20,784 nucleotides of DNA from assembly GCF_031581025.1 (NCBI RefSeq), contig NZ_JAVLCA010000043.1. One strand, written 5' to 3'. The notes under the pieces were generated by a model. The model ran no database searches, was not told the DNA's origin, and saw only the letters and a list, made by a program, of their open reading frames with translations. How positions within the stretch are numbered: position 1 is the stretch's first letter; each line of letters opens with the position of its first letter. The position numbers were made by a program, and so were the translations under genes. This DNA is from Salibaculum sp031581025. Its GTDB lineage: Bacteria > Pseudomonadota > Alphaproteobacteria > Rhodobacterales > Rhodobacteraceae. This document shows positions 13,829-20,784 of this stretch, in pieces.

Positions 13829-15121
13829 CTATCCCGGATCCTGGAGCAAACTGGGCTGGCGTCGCGCGGCGCAGCCCTCAACCGGGCAAACCCGGCAGCC
13901 CGGACCGACACGCCCGGGGGCCTCGCCGCTGTCGGGGCCTGCCGGACGCACCAGCATCGTCGCCACCACCTGCGGGGGGCCCTCGAAGCTGGGCGGGCCG
14001 AAATCGCGGGACACGGCGGCGCAGTCGAAGACCGTGCGCGCCGCCCCGGGCAGCGCCAACCGCCTACGCACCGGGCGCCCCGGCTGGGTCAGCGCCTGAA
14101 AGACCGGCCAGAACGGGCAGCCTGCCCCGGCGCGCGGCAGGTTGAAATCCATCACCGGTTTCTGGAACACCACCACCCCGGCCTGGTCACAGACCGCAAG
14201 GCCCGTCACCGGATGGCCGTCGTCCTCGGGCAGCGCGGCCAGGCGGCGGAAAATCCGGTCGAGTGGCTGCTCGAAGAGCCGCGCCAGGCGGAGCGGATCG
14301 TGCGCCACCCGATGCGCGGCCGGGGCAAAGGCCGCGGCGGGCAGGTGCCGGGCGTCATCGGCGAAAACGGTCAGCCAGTTGCGCAGGATCTGGCGGGCGC
14401 GCGGGTCGCGCAAATCGGCGCTGAGGTCTTCTGGCGTGGCCTCGCCGCGCTCCAGCTCGGGATAGGCGTAGCCGCGCGCAGCCATCTCGGCATCGGCCAG
14501 CTCCAATGGCGACTGCACCTGTGCGGCCGCATCGGCGTTCATGTCCAGATACCCCATGAGCGCCTGGCTGCTTTCGGACAGGCGCAGGCTGTCGGTCTCC
14601 AGGTTGCGGTGGAACCGTGCCTGCCAATCCCGGTCAAGGTCCTCGGACTCGTTGAGGATCGAGGCGGTCGAGCGGATCGCGGTCACGGTCGAGATCACCT
14701 CGTGCAGGGCGCTGGCCACCTGGGGGTCATGGGTCAGACGGTCGGTCAGGCGCTGGACCCGCGCCTCGAGCTGGGCAATGCGATCCTGCTGGGCGCCGAT
14801 CAGCGCCGCCCAGCCGGGAAAGCGCGCGACCAACTCGTCGATGCGGTTGTCTTCGGGGGCGGCAGATCGGAACTCGGCGGCGGCCTCCTGCAGGGGCAGG
14901 CGCACGGCGCGCGCGGTGCCCTCGACCAGGGTCTCGGGGTCCACGTCCAGTTCGCGGGCGATGTCGGAGAGCAACTTGCCGCCGATTCTGCGGCGGTTGT
15001 GCTCGATCAGATTGAGGTAGGAGGGCGAGATGCCTACGGTTTCGGCCAGGGCCGATTGTTTCATCCCGCGGTCGATCCGGCGATTGCGCAGGCGGGTTCC
15101 GGTCAGTTGACGCTCAGGCAT
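13829..15121 (-). CDS. XRE-family short-chain fatty acyl-CoA regulator-like protein
   Basis: This 430-aa transcription factor has an N-terminal Cro/C1 helix-turn-helix (about residues 8-62; MKQSALAETVGISPSYLNLIEHNRR). A helical middle follows, then a C-terminal domain of the ScfR/DUF2083 type. Cysteines C335 (GCPFW), C367, C409, C412 and C417 (CRVC followed by PVEGC) suggest a metal or Fe-S site, although no such site is established for the family to my knowledge. Relatives such as PccR and RamB respond to acyl-CoAs and control propionate or acetate metabolism. It is divergent from the ABC importer operon, which is its likely target along with itself. No HEXXH protease motif is present. The start is the ATG at 15121. 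Confidence 0.85.
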   Translation of the reverse strand: MPERQLTGTRLRNRRIDRGMKQSALAETVGISPSYLNLIEHNRRRIGGKLLSDIARELDVDPETLVEGTARAVRLPLQEAAAEFRSAAPEDNRIDELVARFPGWAALIGAQQDRIAQLEARVQRLTDRLTHDPQVASALHEVISTVTAIRSTASILNESEDLDRDWQARFHRNLETDSLRLSESSQALMGYLDMNADAAAQVQSPLELADAEMAARGYAYPELERGEATPEDLSADLRDPRARQILRNWLTVFADDARHLPAAAFAPAAHRVAHDPLRLARLFEQPLDRIFRRLAALPEDDGHPVTGLAVCDQAGVVVFQKPVMDFNLPRAGAGCPFWPVFQALTQPGRPVRRRLALPGAARTVFDCAAVSRDFGPPSFEGPPQVVATMLVRPAGPDSGEAPGRVGPGCRVCPVEGCAARRQPSLLQDPG

Positions 15122-15158
15122 TGTGATTCCAACAACGATTCCATCGCATTTCTGCGGG

Positions 15159-15188
15159 TGCGAGAAAATTCGTTTACATATTTTTGCA
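15159..15188. promoter_or_regulatory. Candidate operator in the regulator/importer divergent region
   Basis: TGCGAGAAAAT (15159-15169) and ATATTTTTGCA (15178-15188) form an imperfect inverted repeat (8 of 11 positions) in an AT-rich segment overlapping the candidate importer -35. TTTGC-type half-sites, as I recall them, are bound by acyl-CoA regulators of this kind (PccR). The rest of 15122-15339 is promoter and leader sequence without a gene. Confidence 0.35.
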
Positions 15189-15212
15189 CTGCCGCGTCTA
15201 ATATTTTACAAA
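15184..15212 (+). promoter_or_regulatory. Candidate promoter of the ABC importer operon
   Basis: TTGCAC (15184-15189), 17 bp and TACAAA (15207-15212) would start transcription near 15219, giving a long leader of about 120 nt before the binding protein. A TAATAT at 15199-15204 is an alternative -10 but has no -35 at proper spacing. Confidence 0.35.
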
Positions 15213-15272
15213 AAAGATGTGTCGCTGGATAGCCTTGTTGAGAAGTTTTCTTGCCGCCCGAATACTCTTGCC

Positions 15273-15312
15273 ACGCATTCGTGCGTTTCGTGCACCGGGC
15301 GAGGAGGCCCGG
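15273..15312 (+). other. Two leader hairpins before the binding-protein gene
   Basis: ACGCA (15273-15277) and TGCGT (15282-15286) enclose a TTCG tetraloop. CCGGGC (15295-15300) and GCCCGG (15307-15312) enclose GAGGAG, a ribosome-site-like loop placed 9 bases before an in-frame ATG at 15316. They could modulate translation or message stability of the importer operon. Confidence 0.4.
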
Positions 15313-15339
15313 GGCATGGCTCACAAAGGGAGGATATCA

Positions 15340-16689
15340 ATGTCCAATTCGAACTTCACGCGCCGTGGTGTGCTCAAGACCGGGGCTATTGCCGGCGCCG
15401 GGCTGACGCTGCCGACTTATTTGCGCGCGCAGGAAAGCGGCTTTACCAACGCGCCCACCGGCGACACCGTGACGCTGGGCTTCAACGTGCCCCAGAGCGG
15501 CCCCTACGCCGACGAGGGCGCCGACGAGCTGCGCGCCTACGAACTGGCGGTCGAGCACCTGAACGGCGAAGGTGACGGCGGCATGCTGAACACCTTCTCG
15601 TCCAAGGCGCTGGACGGCACGGGCATCTTGGGCAAAAAGGTGGAATACGTCACCGGCGACACCCAGACCAAGTCCGACGCCGCCCGCGCCTCGGCCCGGT
15701 CGATGATCGAGAAGGACGGCGCGGTGATGATCACCGGCGGCTCCTCCTCGGGCGTCGCCGTGGCCGTGCAGGCGCTCTGCCAGGAGGCGGGCATCATCTT
15801 CATGGCCGGCCTGACGCACTCCAACGACACCACCGGCAAGGACCGCAAGGCCAACGGCTTCCGCCACTTCTTCAACTCCTACATGTCGGGCGCCGCGCTG
15901 GCGCCGGTGCTTGCGTCCGAGTACGGCACCGACCGCAAGGCCTATCACCTGACCGCCGACTACAACTGGGGCTACACCACCGAAGAGGCCGTGCGCTCCT
16001 CGACCGAGGCCATGGGCTGGGAAACCGTCAACGCCGTCAAGACGCCGCTGACGCAGACCGACTTCAGCTCCTACATCTCGCCGGTGCTCAACTCGGGTGC
16101 GGACGTGCTGGTGCTCAACCACTACGGCGGCAACATGGTCAACTCGCTGACCAACGCGGTGCAGTTCGGCCTGCGCGAGGCGGAAGCCAACGGCAAGAAC
16201 TTCGAGATCGTCGTGCCGCTCTACTCGCGCCTGATGGCCAGCGGGGCCGGGGCCAACGTCAAGGGCATCTACGGCTCGACCAACTGGCACTGGTCGCTGC
16301 AGGACGAGGGCAGCCAGGCCTTCGTCAAGTCCTTCGGCGAGAAGTACGGCTTCCCGCCCAGCCAGGCGGCGCACACCTGCTACGTGCAGACGCTGCTCTA
16401 TGCCGACGCGGTCAGCCGCGCGGGCAGCTTCGCACCCTGCGCCGTGGGCGAGGCGCTGGAAGGCTTCGAGTTCGACGGGCTGGGCAACGGCCCGACCCTC
16501 TACCGGGCCGAGGATCACCAGTGCTTCAAGGACGTGCTCGTCGTGCGCGGCAAGGAGAACCCGCAGAGCGAGTTCGACCTGCTCGAGGTCGTCGAGGTCA
16601 CCCCGGTCGATCAGGTCACCTACGCGCCCGATCACCCGCAGATGGGCGGCGCGGACGCGTCGCTGGGCACCTGCAACAACGGCGCCTGA
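15340..16689 (+). CDS. Branched-chain-type ABC transporter substrate-binding protein, Tat-exported
   Basis: This 449-aa periplasmic protein of the Peripla_BP_6 type (Leu/Ile/Val-binding-like fold) starts with a twin-arginine signal. R8-R9 is followed by GVLK, a small hydrophobic stretch and a likely cleavage near LRA-QES. The mature part opens VTLGFNVPQSGPYADEGADE, typical of ligand-binding Liv-family proteins. It contains five cysteines (C147, C347, C367, C395, C445), unusual for this fold and suggesting disulfides. The ligand cannot be read from sequence; amino acids, amides or carboxylates are all possible. The start at 15340 has the strong site AAAGGGAGG; an ATG at 15316 with GAGGAG is a possible longer start. 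It is first gene of the importer operon. Confidence 0.92.
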   Translation: MSNSNFTRRGVLKTGAIAGAGLTLPTYLRAQESGFTNAPTGDTVTLGFNVPQSGPYADEGADELRAYELAVEHLNGEGDGGMLNTFSSKALDGTGILGKKVEYVTGDTQTKSDAARASARSMIEKDGAVMITGGSSSGVAVAVQALCQEAGIIFMAGLTHSNDTTGKDRKANGFRHFFNSYMSGAALAPVLASEYGTDRKAYHLTADYNWGYTTEEAVRSSTEAMGWETVNAVKTPLTQTDFSSYISPVLNSGADVLVLNHYGGNMVNSLTNAVQFGLREAEANGKNFEIVVPLYSRLMASGAGANVKGIYGSTNWHWSLQDEGSQAFVKSFGEKYGFPPSQAAHTCYVQTLLYADAVSRAGSFAPCAVGEALEGFEFDGLGNGPTLYRAEDHQCFKDVLVVRGKENPQSEFDLLEVVEVTPVDQVTYAPDHPQMGGADASLGTCNNGA

Positions 16690-16719
16690 TCGGCGCCTGC
16701 CGCAGACCCTGACCCTCTG

Positions 16720-16757
16720 ACCGGGGGCCCCGCGCAGCCGCGCCGGCGGCCCCCGGT
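16720..16757 (+). other. Strong hairpin between binding-protein and permease genes
   Basis: ACCGGGGGCC (16720-16729) and GGCCCCCGGT (16748-16757) are perfectly complementary over 10 bp with an 18-nt loop. No T-run follows. In ABC operons such structures often stabilise the upstream binding-protein message and reduce read-through, keeping binding protein in excess over permease. Confidence 0.65.
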
Positions 16758-16789
16758 TCCCTACCCTCCTGAAAGAGGCAGCCGGATCC

Positions 16790-17821
16790 ATGGATCAGTT
16801 CATCGTCCAGATACTCAACGGGCTCGACAAGGGCTCGGCCTACGCGCTCATCGCGCTCGGGCTCACGCTCATCTTCGGCACCCTGGGTGTCGTCAACTTC
16901 GCCCACGGGGCCCTTTTCATGCTCGGCTCTTTCTGCGCGGTGATCATGTCGCGCATCCTGTCGGCCAGTCACGAGGTCGCGGTGCCGGGCGAGACGGACT
17001 TTCTCGGCAACCCGCTGACGCGGGATCAACCTTATGTCTACGACTGGTTCGGCGAGGCCGCCGGGGCCACCATCGTGGACTGGGCGGTGCCGATCTCGAT
17101 CCTCTTCGCGATCCCGGTGATGATCGGCGTCGGCTTCATCATGGAACGCGGCCTGATCAAGCACTTCTACAAGCGCCCGCACGCCGACCAGATCCTGGTG
17201 ACCTTCGCACTGGCCATCGTCCTGCAGGAGGTCGTCAAGTATTTCTTCGGGGCCAACCCGATCCAGACCCCCGCCCCCGACGCCTTTGCCGGCAGCCTGG
17301 ATTTCGGCGCCTGGCTGGGCTTCGAGCCGCGCACGATCATGTATCCCTACTGGCGGCTGGTCTATTTCCTCTTCGCCGGTGTCATCATCGCCGCCGTCTT
17401 CGGCTTTCTGCAGTTCACCACCTTCGGCATGGTCGTCCGTGCCGGCATGGCCGACCGCGAAACCGTCGGCATGCTGGGCATCGACATCGACAAGCGGTTT
17501 ACCTTCATGTTCGGGCTGGCGGCCGCCGTGGCAGGCTTGGCCGGCGTGATGTATGCGCCCATCGTCGCCCCCAACTACCACATGGGCATGGACTTTCTGG
17601 TGCTCAGCTTCGTGGTGGTCGTCGTCGGCGGCATGGGATCATTGCCCGGGGCGGTGGCCGCGGGGTTCCTGCTGGGCATTCTGGAAAGCTTCGCCTCGAT
17701 GCCGTGGATGGTCGACAGGCTTCCGGGCATCAACCAGATCATCATCTACCTTGTTGCCATCATCATTCTGCTGACCCGTCCGAGGGGCCTGATGGGCCGC
17801 AAGGGCGTGATGGAGGACTAA
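16790..17821 (+). CDS. Branched-chain-type ABC transporter permease, LivH-like
   Basis: This 343-aa inner-membrane protein has about eight to nine helices. It opens QILNGLDKGSAYALIALGLTLIFGTLGVVNFAHGA, the hallmark of the LivH family (BPD_transp_2). The coupling-helix region MADRETVGMLGIDIDKRFTFMFG follows at about 220-245, and GGMGSLPGAVAAGFLLGILES near 280. An insert of about 50 residues between the first helices (SHEVAVPGETDFLGNP onwards) is longer than in classical LivH and probably faces the periplasm. It pairs with the LivM-like permease, whose start follows three bases after its stop. AAAGAGG precedes the start. Confidence 0.93.
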   Translation: MDQFIVQILNGLDKGSAYALIALGLTLIFGTLGVVNFAHGALFMLGSFCAVIMSRILSASHEVAVPGETDFLGNPLTRDQPYVYDWFGEAAGATIVDWAVPISILFAIPVMIGVGFIMERGLIKHFYKRPHADQILVTFALAIVLQEVVKYFFGANPIQTPAPDAFAGSLDFGAWLGFEPRTIMYPYWRLVYFLFAGVIIAAVFGFLQFTTFGMVVRAGMADRETVGMLGIDIDKRFTFMFGLAAAVAGLAGVMYAPIVAPNYHMGMDFLVLSFVVVVVGGMGSLPGAVAAGFLLGILESFASMPWMVDRLPGINQIIIYLVAIIILLTRPRGLMGRKGVMED

Positions 17822-17824
17822 GCC

Positions 17825-19024
17825 ATGCTTGGACTGAAAAAGACCGACACGACCCTGTTCCTGGTCGTCATGGGGCTGACCCTGCTGGCGCCCTTCATCC
17901 TCAACCCCTTCCCGGTCGAGTCCGGCATGGCCCAGTTCAACGCGGGCTACCCGGACCTGATGCAGCGCTTCGTGATCTTCGGGATCTTCGCCATCGGCTT
18001 CAACATCCTGTTCGGGCTGACCGGCTACCTGTCCTTCGGGCACGCCGCCTTCCTCGGGGTCGGCTCCTACGCCGCGATCTGGTCGCTCAAGCTTTTCGCG
18101 CTCGACGTCGTCCCCGCGATCGTCTTCGCCATCCTGGTGGCCGGGGCCTTCGCGATGCTGGTCGGGTTCATCTCGCTGCGCCGCTCGGGAATCTATTTCT
18201 CGATCCTGACGCTGGCCTTCGCGCAGATGTCCTACGCGCTGGCCTATTCGGTGCTGACCCCGTTGACGGGGGGCGAGACCGGCCTGCAGATCAAGAACAC
18301 CGATACCCCGCTGCTGAGCAACGTCGCCGAGGGCGAGATCGGCCGGGCCAGCTTCCTTGGCCTCGACATGGGCGCCAGTCAGGAGCTGGTGCTGGGCGGC
18401 TGGGCCTTCACCTTCAACATCGGCTACTACATTGCCGCGGTGGCCATGCTCATCGCCTTCTACCTGTCGATCCGAATCTTCCGCTCGCCCTTCGGCATGA
18501 TGCTGCGCGCGGTCAAGTCGAACCAGCAGCGCATGAACTACACCGGGCTGAGCCCCAAGCCATATACCCTGGCGGCCTTCGTCATCTCGGGGATGTACGC
18601 GGGCCTGGCCGGCGGGCTGATGGTGGCCATGGACACGCAGGTCGGCCCCGAGCGCATGTTCTGGACCGCCAGCGGCGAGGTCGTCATCATGACCGTGCTG
18701 GGCGGCGCGGGCACCCTGCTGGGGCCGGTGCTGGGCGCGGGCTTCATCAAGTATTTCGAGAACATCATCTCGAAGATCAACAAGGACATCCTGCACCAAT
18801 GGTTCGCGGTCCTGCCCGACGGGGTCGAGGATGTCATGGTCTCGCTGGTCTATCCCTTCGTGGGCAAGGGCTGGCACCTGACGCTGGGCATCATGTTCAT
18901 GCTGGTCATCATCTTCCTGCCGGGCGGCCTGCTCCAGGGCGGTCAGAAGATCCTCGGCCTGTTCCGCCGCAAGCCGAAGCCGTCCGAGGCCGCCGAGGCC
19001 GACGGCACGAAACCCGCCGAATAA
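17825..19024 (+). CDS. Branched-chain-type ABC transporter permease, LivM-like
   Basis: This 399-aa inner-membrane protein has about nine helices. It contains the LivM-type blocks GFNILFGLTGYLSFGHAAFLG, SLRRSGIYFSILTLAFAQM and FRSPFGMMLRAVKSNQQRM, the last being the coupling helix that contacts the ATPases. GGAGTLLGPVLGAGFIKYFEN lies near 295-315. The C-terminus is Lys/Glu/Ala-rich and probably cytoplasmic. It is longer than minimal LivM because of an insert near residues 150-185. The ribosome site GGAGGA sits within the end of the LivH-like gene, so the two are coupled. It completes the transmembrane channel with the LivH-like protein. Confidence 0.93.
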   Translation: MLGLKKTDTTLFLVVMGLTLLAPFILNPFPVESGMAQFNAGYPDLMQRFVIFGIFAIGFNILFGLTGYLSFGHAAFLGVGSYAAIWSLKLFALDVVPAIVFAILVAGAFAMLVGFISLRRSGIYFSILTLAFAQMSYALAYSVLTPLTGGETGLQIKNTDTPLLSNVAEGEIGRASFLGLDMGASQELVLGGWAFTFNIGYYIAAVAMLIAFYLSIRIFRSPFGMMLRAVKSNQQRMNYTGLSPKPYTLAAFVISGMYAGLAGGLMVAMDTQVGPERMFWTASGEVVIMTVLGGAGTLLGPVLGAGFIKYFENIISKINKDILHQWFAVLPDGVEDVMVSLVYPFVGKGWHLTLGIMFMLVIIFLPGGLLQGGQKILGLFRRKPKPSEAAEADGTKPAE

Positions 19025-19036
19025 GGAGAAAGCGCA

Positions 19037-19795
19037 ATGGGAATCCTTGAAGTCAGTGGCGTCAACAAGCGCTTCGGCGGGCTGCAGGCCCTGGGCGACG
19101 TGAACCTGAGCATCCAGGAACAGTCCGTCCACGCCATCATCGGCCCCAACGGGGCGGGCAAGTCCACCCTGCTCAACTGCCTGGTGGGCAAGCTGATCCC
19201 CGACAGCGGCTCGGTCACGTTCGACGGCCAGTCGGTGCTGGGGCGCAAGCCGCACGAGATCAACCAGATGGGCATTTCCCGCGTGTTCCAGACGCCCGAG
19301 ATCTTCGGCGACCTGACCGTGCTGGAAAACATGCTGATCCCGGTCTTCGCCCGGCGCGACGGGGCCTTCCGCATGCATGCCATCGAATCGGTGTTCAGCG
19401 AGGCGTCGGTCATCGAGCGCGCGCGAGAGATGCTGACCGAGGTCAGGATGTCGGACAAGGTCGAGATGCTGGCCAGTTCACTGTCGCGCGGCGACAAGCG
19501 CCGGCTGGAAATGGCCATGTGCCTTGTCCAGAGCCCCAAGCTGCTGCTGCTGGACGAGCCGACCGCGGGCATGGCCCGCGCCGACACCGAGAACACCATC
19601 GAACTGCTGCGCGAAATCCGCAATCGCCGCGGCGTCACCATGGCCATCATCGAACACGACATGAACGTCGTGTTCAGCCTGGCCGACCGGATCACGGTGC
19701 TGGCCCAGGGCACGCCGCTGGTCGAGGACACGCCCGACAACATCAAGGGCCACCCGAAGGTACGCGAAGCGTATCTCGGCGAAGCCCAGGTCTGA
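19037..19795 (+). CDS. Branched-chain-type ABC transporter ATPase, LivG-like
   Basis: This 252-aa ATP-binding subunit has Walker A GPNGAGKST (residues 36-44), a Q-loop in VFQTPEIFGDLTVLEN, Walker B LLLLDEPTAGM near 170-178, and the switch histidine in IIEHDMN. The signature is LSRGDKRR (149-156) rather than canonical LSGGQ or the LSYGQQR usual in LivG. I recall this SRGDK form from a subgroup of alphaproteobacterial transporters. It starts 12 bp after the LivM-like gene with AAGGAG. It drives import together with the LivF-like ATPase. Confidence 0.93.
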   Translation: MGILEVSGVNKRFGGLQALGDVNLSIQEQSVHAIIGPNGAGKSTLLNCLVGKLIPDSGSVTFDGQSVLGRKPHEINQMGISRVFQTPEIFGDLTVLENMLIPVFARRDGAFRMHAIESVFSEASVIERAREMLTEVRMSDKVEMLASSLSRGDKRRLEMAMCLVQSPKLLLLDEPTAGMARADTENTIELLREIRNRRGVTMAIIEHDMNVVFSLADRITVLAQGTPLVEDTPDNIKGHPKVREAYLGEAQV

Positions 19796-19806
19796 GGAGC
19801 CGTACA

Positions 19807-20580
19807 GTGACCCACGTTGACCACCTGTCCCGCGACGGGACCTTCGACAAGAACCGGAACATGGCTGCGACCTCGGCCAAGTATCTCAGCATCTGGGACA
19901 TCCAAGCCTATTACGGCGAGAGCTACATCGTCCAGGGTGTCAGCTTCGACATCCACGAGGGCGAAATCCTTGCCCTGCTGGGGCGCAACGGGGCGGGCAA
20001 GACCTCGACCCTGCGCACCATCGCCCGCATGGCCAACCCAGAGTTGATGCACGGGGAAATCTGGCTCGACCACCAGCCGCTGCACGAGATGAAGTCCTTC
20101 GAGGCGGCGCGCAACGGAATCGCGCTGGTCCCCGAGGACCGCAACATCATCCCCGGCCTGACGGTCGAGGAGAACCTCAAGCTCGCCCAGATCGCCCCGC
20201 CCCGCGGCTGGTCCCTGGAGCGGGTCTACGAGTTGTTTCCGCGGCTCAAGGAACGCCGCGGCCAGGACGGCACCACGCTGTCGGGCGGCGAACAGCAGAT
20301 GCTGTCGATCGCCCGCGCGCTGTGCCGCGACATCAAGGTGCTGCTGCTGGATGAGCCCTACGAGGGGCTGGCCCCGGTCATCGTCCAGGAGATCGCCAAG
20401 ACGCTGGAAATGATCCGCGACCAGGGCATCACCACGATCATCGTCGAACAGAACGCGGTGGCGGCGCTGAAACTGGCCGACCGGGCCGTGATCCTCGACA
20501 TCGGCAAGGTCGTCTACGACGGCTCGGCGCAAGAGGTGCTCGACGACGAGGCCCTGCGCGCCAAATACCTCGCGATCTGA
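19807..20580 (+). CDS. Branched-chain-type ABC transporter ATPase, LivF-like
   Basis: This 257-aa ATP-binding subunit has Walker A GRNGAGKT (residues 59-66), a canonical signature LSGGEQQ (158-164) and Walker B LLLLDEPYEGLAP. The switch region is IIVEQNA, where Q replaces the usual His, as is normal for LivF. A GTG start at 19807 is chosen because AGGAG lies seven bases before it. An internal ATG at 19861 without a ribosome site would remove 18 residues that lie ahead of the fold. It begins 11 bp after the LivG-like stop. Confidence 0.93.
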   Translation: MTHVDHLSRDGTFDKNRNMAATSAKYLSIWDIQAYYGESYIVQGVSFDIHEGEILALLGRNGAGKTSTLRTIARMANPELMHGEIWLDHQPLHEMKSFEAARNGIALVPEDRNIIPGLTVEENLKLAQIAPPRGWSLERVYELFPRLKERRGQDGTTLSGGEQQMLSIARALCRDIKVLLLDEPYEGLAPVIVQEIAKTLEMIRDQGITTIIVEQNAVAALKLADRAVILDIGKVVYDGSAQEVLDDEALRAKYLAI

Positions 20581-20581
20581 C

Positions 20582-20606
20582 GGGGGCGGGCGCAGCGCGT
20601 GCCCCC
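20582..20606 (+). terminator. Hairpin after the LivF-like gene
   Basis: GGGGGC (20582-20587) and GCCCCC (20601-20606), with further inner GC pairing, form a hairpin starting one base after the LivF-like stop and followed by only TT. It may partly terminate or insulate the importer from the acs-like gene. Confidence 0.45.
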
Positions 20607-20644
20607 TTGCGTCGCCCGCCGAGGCGGCGCAGACATGACGGAGC

Positions 20645-20676
20645 GGACCCGGTTGCCGGAGACAACCGCGCGGTCC
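20645..20676 (+). promoter_or_regulatory. Second hairpin in the leader of the acs-like gene
   Basis: GGACC and CGGTTG (20645-20655) pair with CAACCG (20663-20668) and GGTCC (20672-20676), an 11-bp stem with one 3-nt bulge and a 7-nt loop. It lies 24 bases before the acs-like start, upstream of its ribosome site AGGGAGA. Confidence 0.4.
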
Positions 20677-20699
20677 CTCCAAGACAAGGGAGAGAAGAC

Positions 20700-20784
20700 A
20701 TGTCCACCACTTACCCCGCCACCACCTACCCCCCCTCCGCGGAGACCGTATCGCGGGCGCATGTTGATGCGGCGCGGTATGACG
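20700..20784 (+). CDS. acs: Acetyl-CoA synthetase-like enzyme, N-terminal fragment
   Basis: Only the first 28 codons are in the window; the gene runs off the right edge. The start is supported by AGGGAGA a few bases upstream. The segment YPPSAETVSRAHVDAARYD resembles the N-terminal extension (ACAS_N region) of acetate- or propionate-CoA ligases, which long-chain fatty acyl ligases lack. The family makes acetyl-CoA from acetate, ATP and CoA. It lies 119 bp after the importer operon, same strand, and could be cotranscribed. The regulator and CrbS-type kinase nearby fit acetate metabolism. The catalytic core is not visible, so propionyl-CoA synthetase remains possible. Confidence 0.62.
   Translation, partial: MSTTYPATTYPPSAETVSRAHVDAARYD

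Noticed and set aside
13808..15232. A 474-codon plus-strand frame opposite the XRE regulator
   Set aside because: It runs through the regulator and the AT-rich divergent promoter region. The regulator's helix-turn-helix and C-terminal motifs decide the strand.
17639..19378. A 579-codon minus-strand frame opposite the importer genes
   Set aside because: It is a mirror of the codon bias of the permease and ATPase genes, and its composition is not protein-like.

Overview
The window is GC-rich and gap-free. It reads as a chromosomal segment of an alphaproteobacterium, most likely Rhodobacterales (Roseobacter/Paracoccaceae group). The evidence is a GapR (DUF2312) gene, a TIGR02302/DUF4175 membrane protein, a tlpA-like gene divergent from argH, a short-chain fatty acyl-CoA type XRE regulator, and a promoter style with TAGACC/TAGGCC -10 boxes. 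No mobile element, CRISPR array, phage gene or origin was seen. No stretch over 300 bases lacks a gene; the longest gap is the 218-bp divergent control region at 15122-15339.

Left part (1-7701): tRNA-Thr(TGT) on the minus strand is followed by a poorly characterised 291-aa protein (possibly sulfotransferase-like). That gene converges on a membrane-anchored TlpA-type thioredoxin. argH heads a tightly coupled operon with a small lipoprotein and a DUF2834 membrane protein and ends in a hairpin. lysA has its own promoter and is followed by the large TIGR02302 protein. Amino-acid biosynthesis (arginine; lysine/diaminopimelate) dominates here.

Middle part (7702-10375): gapR is divergent from a two-helix membrane peptide gene. 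Next is a divergent pair, an ArsR-family regulator with the cysteine spacing of the persulfide sensors SqrR/BigR and a TIGR01244/DUF442 sulfur transferase. Both of these genes look leaderless. An orphan FliM/FliN C-terminal (SpoA) domain protein follows.

Right part (10376-20784): a minus-strand operon encodes a stand-alone receiver, a small two-helix membrane protein and a sodium:solute-symporter/histidine-kinase fusion of the CbrA/CrbS type. Next to it is the XRE/ScfR-like regulator. Divergent from that is a five-gene branched-chain-type ABC importer (Tat-exported binding protein, two permeases, two ATPases), followed by the start of an acetyl-CoA-synthetase-like gene cut by the window edge. 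CrbS-type kinases control acs in other bacteria and ScfR regulators sense short-chain acyl-CoAs. I therefore infer that this half is one module for sensing, importing and activating a short-chain carboxylate or related substrate. That is the most interesting system in the window.
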